Notes: a model not told the origin generated them from the letters alone. Shown: positions 15,581-24,775, numbered from the stretch's first letter. The stretch: DNA of 38,997 nucleotides from Cloacibacterium rupense (GCF_014645495.1 NZ_BMLV01000003.1:300628-339624); one strand, 5' to 3'. Program-made: numbers and translations.

Positions 15581-15608
15581 AGCGTAGTAAATCTCTACGC
15601 TTTTTTTA
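15581..15608 (+). terminator. Rho-independent terminator of ribBA
   Basis: Seven-bp stem AGCGTAG / CTACGCT (15581-15587 and 15595-15601) then a seven-T tract. Confidence 0.85.
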
Positions 15609-15632
15609 TATTTATACTTAAAGAGTAGATTT

Positions 15633-16214
15633 ATGAAACCAATATTTTTTCCAACAAAAGAAAATTTCAGAAAATGGCTAAAAGAAAATCATTTGTCTTC
15701 TGCTGAAATTTTGGTTGGTTTTTACAAAGTATCTACTAAAAAACCTAGCATGACTTGGAGTGAATCTGTAGACCAAGCATTGTGTTTCGGATGGATAGAC
15801 GGTGTAAGAAAATCTATTGACGAAGAAAGTTATCAAATAAGATTTACGCCCAGAAAACCAAACAGTATCTGGAGCGCTGTCAACATTAGAAAAATAGAAG
15901 AACTCATCAAAAAAGAATTAATGTTTCCCGCAGGAATTGCTGCTTTTGAGAAAAGACAAGAACACAAATCAAAAATATATGCTTTCGAAACGCAAGCAAT
16001 GCAACTTCCCGAAGAATTTTTAAAAACATTTAAGTCAAATTCCATTGCTTGGGAATATTTTGAAAACCTTGCTCCATCTTATAAAAAAACATCAATTCAT
16101 TGGGTAATGAGTGCTAAACAAGAAGCAACTCAACAGAAAAGACTTCTACAATTAATCTCTGATTCTGAAAACCAAACCAACGCTTGGAAAGACAATAGAT
16201 ATCAAAAAAAATAA
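15633..16214 (+). CDS. YdeI/OmpD-associated family protein
   Basis: 193 residues. The start MKPIFFPTKENFRKWLKENH and the core SWSESVDQALCFGWIDGV-like segment (here TWSESVDQALCFGWIDGVRK) plus RFTPRKPNSIWSAVNIRK are the family hallmarks. Relatives include E. coli YdeI and the Bacteroidetes 'bacteriocin-protection' proteins; the molecular function is not established, and the OmpD link is by association only. No signal peptide, so probably cytoplasmic. It is convergent with fmt (stops 8 bases apart), has no clear promoter element of its own, and may depend on leakage through the ribBA terminator or a weak start site. Confidence 0.85.
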   Translation: MKPIFFPTKENFRKWLKENHLSSAEILVGFYKVSTKKPSMTWSESVDQALCFGWIDGVRKSIDEESYQIRFTPRKPNSIWSAVNIRKIEELIKKELMFPAGIAAFEKRQEHKSKIYAFETQAMQLPEEFLKTFKSNSIAWEYFENLAPSYKKTSIHWVMSAKQEATQQKRLLQLISDSENQTNAWKDNRYQKK

Positions 16215-16221
16215 CGTAAAA

Positions 16222-17169
16222 CTACGCTATTTCTATATTTTCGAAGCTGTGAAATCCGTTTAAGAAATCTTTCACATTCATTCTCTTTTTACCTTCAAGC
16301 TGAACTTCTGTTGGGCAATAAAAACCGTCTTTGGTGTAAATTTTAAAAACATTTTTACCAATTTCTAGAGTTCCTGCTTCTTTTTTATTTTCAGAAATTT
16401 CAAAATTTCCTGCATAGATTTTTAAGCCTTTTACCTCATCACTGATTTTCAAAGAAGTAAAAGCACAAGGATACGGCGACATTCCTCTCACGAAATTGTG
16501 AATCTTCTGCGTTTCTTGATTCCAATTAATACGGGTATCTTCTTTAAATATTTTAAAAGCATTTTTGGGGTTTGCAACTTGTGGCTGAGGTTGTTCTGTA
16601 ATAGAATTTTCGGCTAAACCGTCTAAAGTTTTCACCACTAGTTTCGCACCCATTTCCATTAATCTATCGTGCAGACTTCCAGCATTTTCGTTTGATGAAA
16701 TTGGTAATTCTTCTTGTAAAAGAATGTTTCCTTCGTCTATTTTTTCGTTGATAAAAAAGGTGGTTGCTCCAGTTTTTTCTTCTCCGTTGATGATGGCAAA
16801 ATTAATAGGAGCAGCGCCTCTATAATCAGGTAACAAACTTGCGTGAAGGTTAAAAGTCCCAATTTTAGGCATTTCAAAAAGAATTTTGGGCATCATTCTA
16901 AAAGCAACAACCACAAAAACATCAGCATCTAAATTTCTGATTTGTTCTAAAAATTCAGGATTTCTTAATTTTTCTGGTTGGAAAACCGTCAAATTATTTT
17001 CTTCTGCATATTTCTTTACGGGAGACTCTGTCAGTTTTTGACCTCTTCCGGAAGGTTTATCTGCTACTGTAACCACACCTACCACTTGGTGATTAGATTG
17101 ATGAATTGCGGCTAAACTTTCTTTAGCAAAATCTGGCGTTCCGAAGAAAACTACTTTTAAACTTTTCAT
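16222..17169 (-). CDS. fmt: Methionyl-tRNA formyltransferase
   Basis: 315 residues, normal length. It formylates the initiator Met-tRNA from 10-formyl-tetrahydrofolate. Seen in order: N-terminal VVFFGTPDFAKESL, the loop KPSGRGQKLTESPVKKYA, NLHASLLPDYRGAAPINFAI with the folate-site SLLPxYRG signature and the catalytic Asn/His (conserved NLHAS), and GEEKTGATTFFINEKIDEGNIL with the catalytic Asp. The C-terminal domain has NWNQETQKIHNFVRGMSPYP and ends in the tRNA-binding strand region (GKKRMNVKDFLNG). The recQ gene lies upstream on the same strand, separated by about 100 bases of repeat-like sequence. Confidence 0.96.
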   Translation of the reverse strand: MKSLKVVFFGTPDFAKESLAAIHQSNHQVVGVVTVADKPSGRGQKLTESPVKKYAEENNLTVFQPEKLRNPEFLEQIRNLDADVFVVVAFRMMPKILFEMPKIGTFNLHASLLPDYRGAAPINFAIINGEEKTGATTFFINEKIDEGNILLQEELPISSNENAGSLHDRLMEMGAKLVVKTLDGLAENSITEQPQPQVANPKNAFKIFKEDTRINWNQETQKIHNFVRGMSPYPCAFTSLKISDEVKGLKIYAGNFEISENKKEAGTLEIGKNVFKIYTKDGFYCPTEVQLEGKKRMNVKDFLNGFHSFENIEIA

Positions 17170-17170
17170 T

Positions 17171-17265
17171 ATACTTTTTCGCTCCTACGGAGCTCATTTT
17201 TAAATTCAGATTATTTTATTACAAACTTTTCGCTTCCCTAAACTGGAAAAAGTTCTACGAACTCT
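17171..17265. repeat. Intergenic pair of TAC-loop hairpins
   Basis: GCTCC-TAC-GGAGC (17181-17193) and AGTTC-TAC-GAACT (17251-17263) are both 5-bp perfect hairpins with the same TAC loop, joined by TTACAAACTTTTCGCTTCCC-like sequence. The first resembles the CGCTCCTACGGAGC element I recall in other Bacteroidetes genomes. It fills the fmt-recQ gap. Confidence 0.5.
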
Positions 17266-17271
17266 AGAATA

Positions 17272-19173
17272 CTATTTAATTGTATAAGTCCTAAAATCTA
17301 ACATCTTTATTTTCCCCAATTCTAGTAAAAAGATAAGATGGTCTTGTAAAGCTTCTCTTTGATGGAAATGGAGCATAATCGCCAATTCATCTATGGTAGC
17401 TGCTCTTTTGGTTAAAGCTTCTAAGATTTGTTTCTCTAAACTTTGTTGGTTATTGGTCGGATTTTTTTCGGTACAAACATAGCAATTTCCACAATTTTTA
17501 GCATTTTTTTCACCAAAATAAGTGAGGATAAGTTTCATTTTACAGAAATCCTTATTCCTAGTATAGAATTTCATTTCTTCCCATTTCTGGAGTTTGTTTT
17601 TTTGAATTTGCTCGAAAAGATTCCACCATTTCCCTTCGAAAGTTCGGTCTTCCCTTTGCTTCAAAAATCGAATGCTATCTAGACTACCATCTAAATAATC
17701 TACAAAACCTTTTTTATGAATTTCTCTAAGTCTAGCTTTTAGTTCTTTGGATTCTACACCAAGTTTTTTGCAAAGATTAGCTTCGCTGAAAGGTGCCTTA
17801 TGAGAAGACAATCCATCAATATTTCTTAAAAGAAGTTCAATGAAATAACTTTCTTTTTTGGGTAAATTCTCTAAATCATAGACTTCAAATTTAAGCTCAA
17901 GAGTAGATAAATTTTTAGAAGTGTTGAGATAAATAAGTTCTTGATTATGCATAAAATTGAGCACATTCTTAATCTTTGCCTGAGAAATCTTGGTAAACTC
18001 CTGAATTTTCGAAATACTCAACTCAAAAATCTGTTCTGGAAGTTCGTTTTCCCCAATCATAAACTTAGAATAGAGATAAGAAATTGTCCTCAGAAATTCT
18101 TTTTTACTTGGCGTTTGATTTTGAAAAACTTGGTCTAGATTCAGCAATTCTTGTTCATTCCAAAGTAAGAAAGCGTAGCTCTTTTCTCCATTTCTACCTG
18201 CTCTACCAATTTCTTGATAATAATTTTCTAATGAAGCTGGAGGAGAAAAATGAATTACAAATTGTACATTATCTTTATCAATCCCCATTCCGAAAGCATT
18301 GGTAGAAATCAATACATTTTGGTTGCTTTTCAACCATTTTTCTTGTTTTTGATGCTTTTCTTTGACTGATAAACCTGCGTGAAAAAAATCTACATTTTGT
18401 AACTTTTTTCCTTGTAAAAAGTAAGATAAATCTTCTGCATCTTTTCTGGTTCTCACATAAATAATTCCCGATGAGTTGGTATTTTTTAACAAATCAAAAA
18501 TATATTGATATTTATCTGAAACCTCATCGATAAAAATACTGATATTATCTCTTTTAAAACTTTTCTTAAAAATCAAATACTGATTAAAGCCTAATTTGAC
18601 TTTGATGTCATCAATCACTTTCGGCGTAGCTGTAGCGGTAAGTGCCAGACAAGGAACGCTTTTAAACTGATTTCTAAAATTTTTGATATTTTGATAACTC
18701 GGTCGGAAATCTTGTCCCCATTCCGAAATACAATGCGCCTCATCTACTGCGATAAATGAAATGGAAATTTCCTCAATCCTTTCTAAAAAATTTTTATTTT
18801 GTAATCTTTCAGGAGAAACATAGAGCAATTTGGTGAGACCTTCTATGCATCTTCCGTAGATTTCTTCTTCTTGTGCTTCGTCTAGTTCAGAGCTAAGGTA
18901 TTCTGCTTCTATTCCTTTTGATTTCAACTGTTGAACTTGGTCTTTCATTAAAGCTAAGAGCGGCGAAATTACCAAACAAGTTCCTTCTAGAACTAATGCT
19001 GGCAGCTGATAACAGAGTGATTTACCACCACCTGTTGGCAAAAGAGCAATGGTATCTTTACCAGAAATGATAGTATTAATAATATCTTCTTGTGAATCTC
19101 TAAAAGAATCATAGCCCCAAAAATCTTGAAGGGTTTCTGTAATGATTTTAGAAATTTGAATAGAGGATTGCAT
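17272..19173 (-). CDS. recQ: RecQ-type ATP-dependent DNA helicase
   Basis: 633 residues from the ATG at 19173 (an in-frame TTG nine codons earlier is less likely). It unwinds DNA 3' to 5' in recombination and repair. Helicase motifs: Walker A LLPTGGGKSLCYQLPA, ISPLLALMKDQV, the DEAH box with the RecQ aromatic loop VDEAHCISEWGQDFRPSY, LTATATPKV, and motif VI IGRAGRNGEKSYA. A zinc-binding site is seen at DFCKMKLILTYFGEKNAKNCGNCYVC (written in two parts: the first Cys in DFCKMK, three in NCGNCYVC). After it comes a short winged-helix-like tail (LEKQILEALTKRAATIDEL). There is no HRDC domain, so it is a shorter RecQ of a kind common in Bacteroidetes. Confidence 0.93.
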   Translation of the reverse strand: MQSSIQISKIITETLQDFWGYDSFRDSQEDIINTIISGKDTIALLPTGGGKSLCYQLPALVLEGTCLVISPLLALMKDQVQQLKSKGIEAEYLSSELDEAQEEEIYGRCIEGLTKLLYVSPERLQNKNFLERIEEISISFIAVDEAHCISEWGQDFRPSYQNIKNFRNQFKSVPCLALTATATPKVIDDIKVKLGFNQYLIFKKSFKRDNISIFIDEVSDKYQYIFDLLKNTNSSGIIYVRTRKDAEDLSYFLQGKKLQNVDFFHAGLSVKEKHQKQEKWLKSNQNVLISTNAFGMGIDKDNVQFVIHFSPPASLENYYQEIGRAGRNGEKSYAFLLWNEQELLNLDQVFQNQTPSKKEFLRTISYLYSKFMIGENELPEQIFELSISKIQEFTKISQAKIKNVLNFMHNQELIYLNTSKNLSTLELKFEVYDLENLPKKESYFIELLLRNIDGLSSHKAPFSEANLCKKLGVESKELKARLREIHKKGFVDYLDGSLDSIRFLKQREDRTFEGKWWNLFEQIQKNKLQKWEEMKFYTRNKDFCKMKLILTYFGEKNAKNCGNCYVCTEKNPTNNQQSLEKQILEALTKRAATIDELAIMLHFHQREALQDHLIFLLELGKIKMLDFRTYTIK

Positions 19174-19207
19174 TTGGTAAAAATAAGAAATCTGTTTCAA
19201 AAAACCA

Positions 19208-19237
19208 CATAAAAAAAGCTACGACTAGCGCAGCTTT
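19208..19237 (-). terminator. Terminator after the OmpA tandem pair
   Basis: Stem AAAAGCTACG / CGCAGCTTTT (19213-19222, 19228-19237; one G-T pair on the minus-strand RNA), 5-base loop, then T residues on the minus strand. It separates the ompA genes from recQ. Confidence 0.75.
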
Positions 19238-19271
19238 TGAAATGAATTTTATTAAATTTATTGAACTAAAA

Positions 19272-20732
19272 TTAGTTTAATGCTTTTACTTCAACTTTTC
19301 TATCTTGTAATCTTTCTGCATCAGAAGCAGATTCTGGAACTGTAGCTTCAGCTTCACCAACACCTTTTGATTTCAATTGGCTAGGCGCTACACCTCTTTT
19401 CACTAATTCTTTTACTACTTCTGCAGCTCTTAATTGAGAAAGTCTCAAATTAGCAGCGTCATTTCCTTTTTTATCAGTATGCCCAATGATTAAGAAAGAA
19501 CCTCCATTTGTAGATTTTATTAGATTAGCAGCAAGGTCTAGTTTAGAAACAGATTCTGGTCTTACAGTACTTTTACCAAGATTAAATAACAAATCTTTAA
19601 GTGCAGCTTGAATGTCTGATGCTACTTGGGTATTGTCAATTGGAGCTACTGGAGCAACAGCTATAGGACAACCATCATTTTCTACAGGACCTGGCACAGT
19701 TACACATTTGTCTCTAAGATCTATTACACCATCTAAGTCTGCGTCTAGGGCTACACCAGCTCCATCTACTCTAGCACCTGCAGGAGTATCTAGTTGTCTA
19801 TCCCAATCATCACAAACACCATCATTATCTGTATCTCCTTTTTTGCAAACTTCTACATCTACATTTTTACTTTCTAATACGTCTAGTCTATAGTAAATTT
19901 CTTGCAATGGATCGTGCCACATTAAGTGAGACTCATGTTTACCTAATTTAAGAGTAATACCTAAACTTGCATTAAAGAAATTATCAGAATATTGTTCTTC
20001 TCTAGAGTTTAAAGATACATTAGGACTAGGATTAAGGACATATACATTTCCACTTCCACCATCAAAGTTATCATCCCCAGTAACTACATACATTACTCTA
20101 CCTTCAATGTCTAATCTTCTATTGACATTAAATTTAAGCCCAGCACCTGCTTGACCAAATAGAGAAAGTTTTTTCAGGAATTTAACATCAGTAATAAGAT
20201 TTTCCCCAAGTTTATTACTAGGATTTAAAAGGTCTTCGTCTTGTCTATACGCTTTATATCCTAATGTACCTACACCTGCATAACCATGTAATGCCCATCT
20301 GTAAGGAGAACGGTTATCTGATCTTCTTAATAAATTAGAAAAATTGATATCCCCGATAAGAGATAAAGCTTGATATTGAGTTCTAGCTCCTAGACCAGCG
20401 TCTTTTTTAAGATTTACATTACCTTGCTTAGTCTCTCCCATTTCATATTGAAGATTCAATCCAAATGCATGGGTAATTGCTTTATCTACACTAAGATAAG
20501 CAGAATAACCAAACAAATTTTTACCGTTTCCGTTTTTAATTGAGGTCATGTCTGCAGATTGTAGCAAAGGAACTCCAACCCCGGCAGAAATAGCCCAATC
20601 ATTAAATTTTTTATCCTCTTGTGTGAAAGGATTAGCCTTATCTCCTGAGTAGAATTTATCATTACTTTGCGCAGAGACAGTTGCTGGCAAAATAGCTGTA
20701 AATAATGCTAATGTTGCTAAATTTATTTTCAT
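19272..20732 (-). CDS. OmpA family outer-membrane protein (paralogue 2)
   Basis: 486 residues. Signal peptide MKINLATLALFTAILPATVSAQ. Residues ~45-275 are a beta barrel of alternating strands (FNDWAISAGVGVPLL, RWALHGYAGVGTLGYK, ASLGITLKLGKH). Then comes a linker with thrombospondin type-3 calcium repeats (GDTDNDGVCDDWD, DADLDGVIDLRDKC, ENDGCP) and a C-terminal OmpA peptidoglycan-binding domain: FNLGKSTV, LIIGHTDKKGNDAANLRLS, RAAEVVKELVKRGV. The Asp in HTD and the Arg in LSQLRAAEV match the diaminopimelate-binding pair of OmpA. It should anchor outer membrane to wall. It lies 24 bases after its paralogue, in the same order and orientation, probably by tandem duplication and co-transcribed. Confidence 0.92.
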   Translation of the reverse strand: MKINLATLALFTAILPATVSAQSNDKFYSGDKANPFTQEDKKFNDWAISAGVGVPLLQSADMTSIKNGNGKNLFGYSAYLSVDKAITHAFGLNLQYEMGETKQGNVNLKKDAGLGARTQYQALSLIGDINFSNLLRRSDNRSPYRWALHGYAGVGTLGYKAYRQDEDLLNPSNKLGENLITDVKFLKKLSLFGQAGAGLKFNVNRRLDIEGRVMYVVTGDDNFDGGSGNVYVLNPSPNVSLNSREEQYSDNFFNASLGITLKLGKHESHLMWHDPLQEIYYRLDVLESKNVDVEVCKKGDTDNDGVCDDWDRQLDTPAGARVDGAGVALDADLDGVIDLRDKCVTVPGPVENDGCPIAVAPVAPIDNTQVASDIQAALKDLLFNLGKSTVRPESVSKLDLAANLIKSTNGGSFLIIGHTDKKGNDAANLRLSQLRAAEVVKELVKRGVAPSQLKSKGVGEAEATVPESASDAERLQDRKVEVKALN

Positions 20733-20756
20733 CTTTTTGTATTTTTATTTTTAAAA

Positions 20757-22220
20757 CTATTTAATTAACTCGAAATATACTCTTCTGTTAGCTTCGTTTT
20801 TCCATTCAGGACATTTAGTAGCTGGTTCACATTCTGGATATTTCAAATCTTTTTCACCTCTACCTTCACCAATCAACATTTTAGCATCTACTCCTTTAGA
20901 GATTAAGTATTTGATAACTGACTGAGCTCTTCTATTAGACAATTCTAAGTTATAAGACTCAGACGCTCTGGTATCTGTAGCTGCAATAACAAGATATCTT
21001 GCATTTTTATTTGATTTTTTAAGAATATCTGCTGCTATATTTAATTTTTCAATAGATTTTGGAGTAAGAGTAGCTTTATCTAAATCAAACACAATTCCTT
21101 CGAAGAATTTTTTAGTATTTTCATCTACAATTACTAAGGTATTTTCATCAATGTATGGACAACCGTTATTTTCTACTAAACCTGGAACTGTTACACATTT
21201 ATCTTTAAGGTCAATAACTCCATCAAAATCCATATCTAGTGCTTTACCAGATCCATCTACCCTAGCACCAATAGGTGTATTGAGTTCTCTATCCCAGTCA
21301 TCACACACCCCATCATTATCTGCATCTCCTTTTTCACAAACCACAAAATCAGATGATTTAGAGGCCAATGCACTTAATTTATCAAGTGCTGTATTATAAG
21401 AATCGTACCACGCCAAATGCTGGTTGTGTTTGCCTAGTTTAAAAGTAATCCCTAGATTAACAGTAACTAAATTATCAGATACATTTTTAACAATTTGGTT
21501 GTAGCCTGGCCACTCTCTTACATCTTCACCTCCTCCATCAAATTCATCATCACCAGTAATGATGTACATCACTCTACTTTCTAAGTCTATTCTTTTAGAA
21601 AGGTTATATTTCAAACCTAGGCCACCTTGATAAAAAAATGATTCTAAACCCAATTTTTGAGTAAAGTCTTTATTTGCTTCTTGCCTAGGATGCTCATCTC
21701 GTCTTTCGTAAGAATACCCTTGAAAACCAATCCCTGCATAACCATGTAAAGCCCATCTAAAAGGTGAATAATTATCTATTCTTCTAAAAAGGTTAGAAAA
21801 GTTAAAATCTCCTAGCAATGATATTTGGTCATACTTTGTTGTAGCATTCGCTAAACCGTGAACTAAGGGTGATGCTCCATATACATTTTGTCCTAATCTC
21901 CCAGTCTGCTTAGTTTCTCCTTTTTGGTATTGAAGAATTAGCCCAAACTTATCAGAAATTTGTTTCCCTAATTCAGCATAAGCAGTCCATCCAAAATGTT
22001 TTCCATCTTTATTAAATGAGGTCAAATCAGAATTATGCAAAAAAGCAGTACCCCCACCAAGAGATATCGACCAGTCATTAAATCTTCTAGCCTGATTATT
22101 AAACTTTTCAACTTTGGCAGAACCAGAGGTAAAAGTATTAGAATCGTTAGTTCCTTTGTTATCTTGGCTATAGAATAAAGCCGGAACAGACAACATTAGA
22201 GTAAATAAACCTAATTTCAT
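20757..22220 (-). CDS. OmpA family outer-membrane protein (paralogue 1)
   Basis: 487 residues; same architecture as the next gene: signal peptide MKLGLFTLMLSVPALFYSQ, a beta barrel (FNDWSISLGGGTAFL, RWALHGYAGIGFQGYS, VNLGITFKLGKH), TSP3 repeats (GDADNDGVCDDWD, DMDFDGVIDLKDKC, ENNGCP), and an OmpA-like C-terminal domain (VFDLDKATLTPKS, TDTRASESYNLELS, RRAQSVIKYLISKGV). The conserved HTDxxG turn of the paralogue has drifted to ATDTRAS, though the Asp and the Arg remain. The C terminus adds a Cys pair (PECEPATKCPEW) absent from the other copy. It follows folK by 24 bases, so an operon folK-ompA-ompA is plausible, though an internal promoter cannot be excluded. Confidence 0.92.
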   Translation of the reverse strand: MKLGLFTLMLSVPALFYSQDNKGTNDSNTFTSGSAKVEKFNNQARRFNDWSISLGGGTAFLHNSDLTSFNKDGKHFGWTAYAELGKQISDKFGLILQYQKGETKQTGRLGQNVYGASPLVHGLANATTKYDQISLLGDFNFSNLFRRIDNYSPFRWALHGYAGIGFQGYSYERRDEHPRQEANKDFTQKLGLESFFYQGGLGLKYNLSKRIDLESRVMYIITGDDEFDGGGEDVREWPGYNQIVKNVSDNLVTVNLGITFKLGKHNQHLAWYDSYNTALDKLSALASKSSDFVVCEKGDADNDGVCDDWDRELNTPIGARVDGSGKALDMDFDGVIDLKDKCVTVPGLVENNGCPYIDENTLVIVDENTKKFFEGIVFDLDKATLTPKSIEKLNIAADILKKSNKNARYLVIAATDTRASESYNLELSNRRAQSVIKYLISKGVDAKMLIGEGRGEKDLKYPECEPATKCPEWKNEANRRVYFELIK

Positions 22221-22244
22221 ATTTGTGTTTTATATTGTGCGTTT

Positions 22245-22658
22245 TTATAATTCTTTTAGTAGATTTTTTGAAAATTCTCTCTCATACGTATGCTTATGAT
22301 GAGGAATTTCAAGTAGCTTTGATAAAAAATTAATATTTTCATATTTTACAATATCAATGTCAATTATTCTATCTATATACCCTCCTACTACAAAAGAATC
22401 TTGAGCTCTACCCATCTCTTTTTCAATATTTTTAATTTCTTTCAACAAGGAAAAAGGCGAAATATTGGTATATAAGCCTAATGCAATATTACGAAAAATA
22501 TTATTACTAACAAACTCCACAGGCATAGTTTCTAACATTTCTGATGACTTAACAATTTTTCCGATACGACTTTCAATTTTAGTAATTGCTATTTCTAAAT
22601 TTTTTTTGGTATCACCCATATTACTTCCTAGTAACAAAACCACATGATTTGACGACAT
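22245..22658 (-). CDS. folK: 2-amino-4-hydroxy-6-hydroxymethyldihydropteridine diphosphokinase
   Basis: 137 residues, slightly short. It transfers pyrophosphate from ATP to 6-hydroxymethyl-dihydropterin in folate synthesis. Seen: the strand LLLGSNMGD, the middle helix LLKEIKNIEKEMGR, and YIDRIIDIDIVKY, the counterpart of the family signature with Arg and two Asp, which bind ATP/Mg2+. The residue before that Arg is Asp, where Pro, Ser, Ala or Glu is usual. The C-terminal IPHHKHTYEREFSKNLLKEL corresponds to IPHPR..ERxFVL. Divergent from sppA with 27 bases between the starts. Followed by the OmpA pair. Confidence 0.88.
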   Translation of the reverse strand: MSSNHVVLLLGSNMGDTKKNLEIAITKIESRIGKIVKSSEMLETMPVEFVSNNIFRNIALGLYTNISPFSLLKEIKNIEKEMGRAQDSFVVGGYIDRIIDIDIVKYENINFLSKLLEIPHHKHTYEREFSKNLLKEL

Positions 22659-22685
22659 ATTGTGAAAATTATATTTTTAATAATT

Positions 22686-24437
22686 ATGAGAAATTTTATA
22701 AAAAATGTTCTTGCAAATATAGTAGCCATTCTTATACTATTAATGGTAATATTTGGTTTTTTCATTTTAATGATTTTTGCAAGCGCTATAAATGGGGAGC
22801 AAAAGCCATCAATTAAAAAGAACTCTGTACTTGTTCTCAATTTCAAAAATCCAATTTTAGATTCCTATACCGAGGCAGAATCTAGTATTTTTGATTTAGG
22901 AGACACTAAAAATGTACTTCTTACCGATGTTTTAAATGCAATTCAAAAAGCAAAAACTGATGAAAACATAAAAGGAATTAGTATAGAAGTTGATGAACTG
23001 CAAGCTGGAACTACGCAAGCCGATAACATAAGAGACGCTATTGAAGATTTCAAAAAAAGTGGAAAATTCGTTTATGCTTATGGTAATAATATGTCTCAAA
23101 AATCATATTATCTAGCCACCATAGCCGATAAAGTTTTTTTAAATCCCGTAGGAATGATTGAACTAAAAGGCATGTCTACTGAGGTAACTTTTTTCAAAGA
23201 TTTTGCTGACAAATACGGTGTAGGTATAGACATCATCAGACATGGAAAATTCAAAGCTGCTGTAGAGCCTTTCATGAGAAACGAAATTTCACCAGAAAAC
23301 AAAGAACAACTCTCTACCTTACTGAATGACATCTGGGGAAATATTTCCAATAAAATTAAAACAGCTAGAAAATTAGACGAAAACAGTTTCAAAACAGCCG
23401 TAGACAGCTTATACGGCTACATTCCAGAACAAGCTATCAAGAGTAAATTAGCCGACCAACTTGTTCAAAAATCTGAATATTATAATTTCATAAAGAAAAA
23501 TTTAAAAATTGACACTGATAAAGATTTCAATCAAATTTCTATAGGTAAATATATAAACACTCTAGACAATAAAAATAATGACAATAATGAAATAGCAGTT
23601 TTGTATGCTTCTGGAGAAATTTTCAATGGAGATGAATACAGTAACATTCATTCTGATAAATATGTTAAATACATTAAAGACTTAGCAGATGATGACAATG
23701 TAAAAGCAGTCGTTTTGAGAGTAAACTCACCTGGCGGAAGTGGAAATGCTTCAGATGAAATACTATTTGAGCTTCAACAATTGAAAAAGAAAAAACCTTT
23801 AATTGTATCTTTCGGAGATTACGCAGCTTCTGGTGGTTATTATATCTCAATGGCAGCAGATAAAATTTACTCTGAACCCAATACACTTACTGGCTCTATA
23901 GGCGTTTTCGGGATGATTACCAATTTTAAAGAATTAGCCAACAGAAACGGAATTAGAAGTGATATTGTTTCCACTAATGCTAATTCTCAATTTTATTCTC
24001 CAATTTCTGGCGCTGCACCAGGCACTATCCCTATGCTTACGAAAAGTGTAGAAAGCACCTATAAAAGATTTGTTTATTTTGTAACTCAAAACAGAAAAAA
24101 ATCTTTTGAACAAATAGATGCAATTGGTGGCGGAAGAGTTTGGAGCGGCACCAGAGCAAAAGAACTAGGCCTTGTAGATGAATTAGGAAGCATACAACAA
24201 GCCATTAACTTTGCTGCTTCTAAGGCAAAACTTAAAGATTTTAACGTACAAAATTATCCTGCAAAGATGAGTAAGTTTGAAGAGTTTTTCAAAAACACTC
24301 AAGAAGAAGAAATAGCCGCAAAAGTAATTTCTAAAAAAATAGGTAAGGAAAACTATACAATTTTTGAAAAAGTAACTAATCCTAAATTTAACAATGGGGT
24401 ACAGATGTCGCTTCCTTATAAAATTACAATTAAATAA
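22686..24437 (+). CDS. sppA: Signal peptide peptidase SppA (long, two-domain type)
   Basis: 583 residues. The ATG at 22686 is preferred over a GTG eight codons upstream that reaches almost to the divergent folK start. A membrane anchor spans residues ~8-34. The N-terminal repeat carries the catalytic Lys190 in RHGKFKAAVEPF, and the C-terminal repeat the nucleophile Ser382 in DYAASGGYYISMAADKIY, as in E. coli SppA, in which the dyad is formed between repeats. PGGSGNASDEI and LTGSIGVFG are family motifs. It is a tetrameric periplasm-facing serine/lysine protease that degrades cleaved signal peptides in the membrane. A bidirectional terminator follows. Confidence 0.94.
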   Translation: MRNFIKNVLANIVAILILLMVIFGFFILMIFASAINGEQKPSIKKNSVLVLNFKNPILDSYTEAESSIFDLGDTKNVLLTDVLNAIQKAKTDENIKGISIEVDELQAGTTQADNIRDAIEDFKKSGKFVYAYGNNMSQKSYYLATIADKVFLNPVGMIELKGMSTEVTFFKDFADKYGVGIDIIRHGKFKAAVEPFMRNEISPENKEQLSTLLNDIWGNISNKIKTARKLDENSFKTAVDSLYGYIPEQAIKSKLADQLVQKSEYYNFIKKNLKIDTDKDFNQISIGKYINTLDNKNNDNNEIAVLYASGEIFNGDEYSNIHSDKYVKYIKDLADDDNVKAVVLRVNSPGGSGNASDEILFELQQLKKKKPLIVSFGDYAASGGYYISMAADKIYSEPNTLTGSIGVFGMITNFKELANRNGIRSDIVSTNANSQFYSPISGAAPGTIPMLTKSVESTYKRFVYFVTQNRKKSFEQIDAIGGGRVWSGTRAKELGLVDELGSIQQAINFAASKAKLKDFNVQNYPAKMSKFEEFFKNTQEEEIAAKVISKKIGKENYTIFEKVTNPKFNNGVQMSLPYKITIK

Positions 24438-24464
24438 ACTTCAATCATCTTTCATATTAAAAAG

Positions 24465-24496
24465 AAATCCCGTTTCGATTTTAGAAACGGGATTTT
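24465..24496. terminator. Bidirectional terminator between sppA and the GlsB-like gene
   Basis: Twelve-bp perfect stem AAATCCCGTTTC / GAAACGGGATTT (24465-24476 and 24484-24495), 7-base loop; T run on the + side and T residues on the - side. It lies between convergent genes and can serve both. Confidence 0.85.
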
Positions 24497-24517
24497 TATA
24501 TGTAATATATTTTCTGA

Positions 24518-24775
24518 TTATTTTTTTGCAATAAATTTAGAGTAAATAAACAGCAATAACACAGCTCCTGCAATGGAAACAATCCAATTCATAGGACTCC
24601 AAAAACTGTCCGCTACGGAAATACCTATTAAATCTGCAATAAATTTACCTACAACAGAACCAAGAATACCAATTAGTATGGTTATTAACCAACCACTAGG
24701 ATCTGCACCTGGCCTTAAAGCTTTAGCAATTGCACCTGCAATTAAACCGAAAATAATGTAAGCTAACCAACTCAT
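24518..24775 (-). CDS. GlsB/YeaQ/YmgE family stress-response membrane protein
   Basis: 85 residues. Three hydrophobic segments: LAYIIFGLIAGAIAKAL (4-20), WLITILIGILGSVVGKFIADLIG (29-51) and MNWIVSIAGAVLLLFIYS (62-79), with the family-typical GLIAGAIAK and ILGSVVG turns. The family (transglycosylase-associated) is a small inner-membrane protein often induced by stress; no activity is established. It stands alone, convergent with sppA, and no TAnnTTTG promoter is visible upstream. Good match over the full length. Confidence 0.88.
   Translation of the reverse strand: MSWLAYIIFGLIAGAIAKALRPGADPSGWLITILIGILGSVVGKFIADLIGISVADSFWSPMNWIVSIAGAVLLLFIYSKFIAKK

Noticed and set aside
22662-22685. GTG start for SppA eight codons upstream
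   Set aside because: It lies almost at the divergent folK start and adds residues before a normal membrane anchor.
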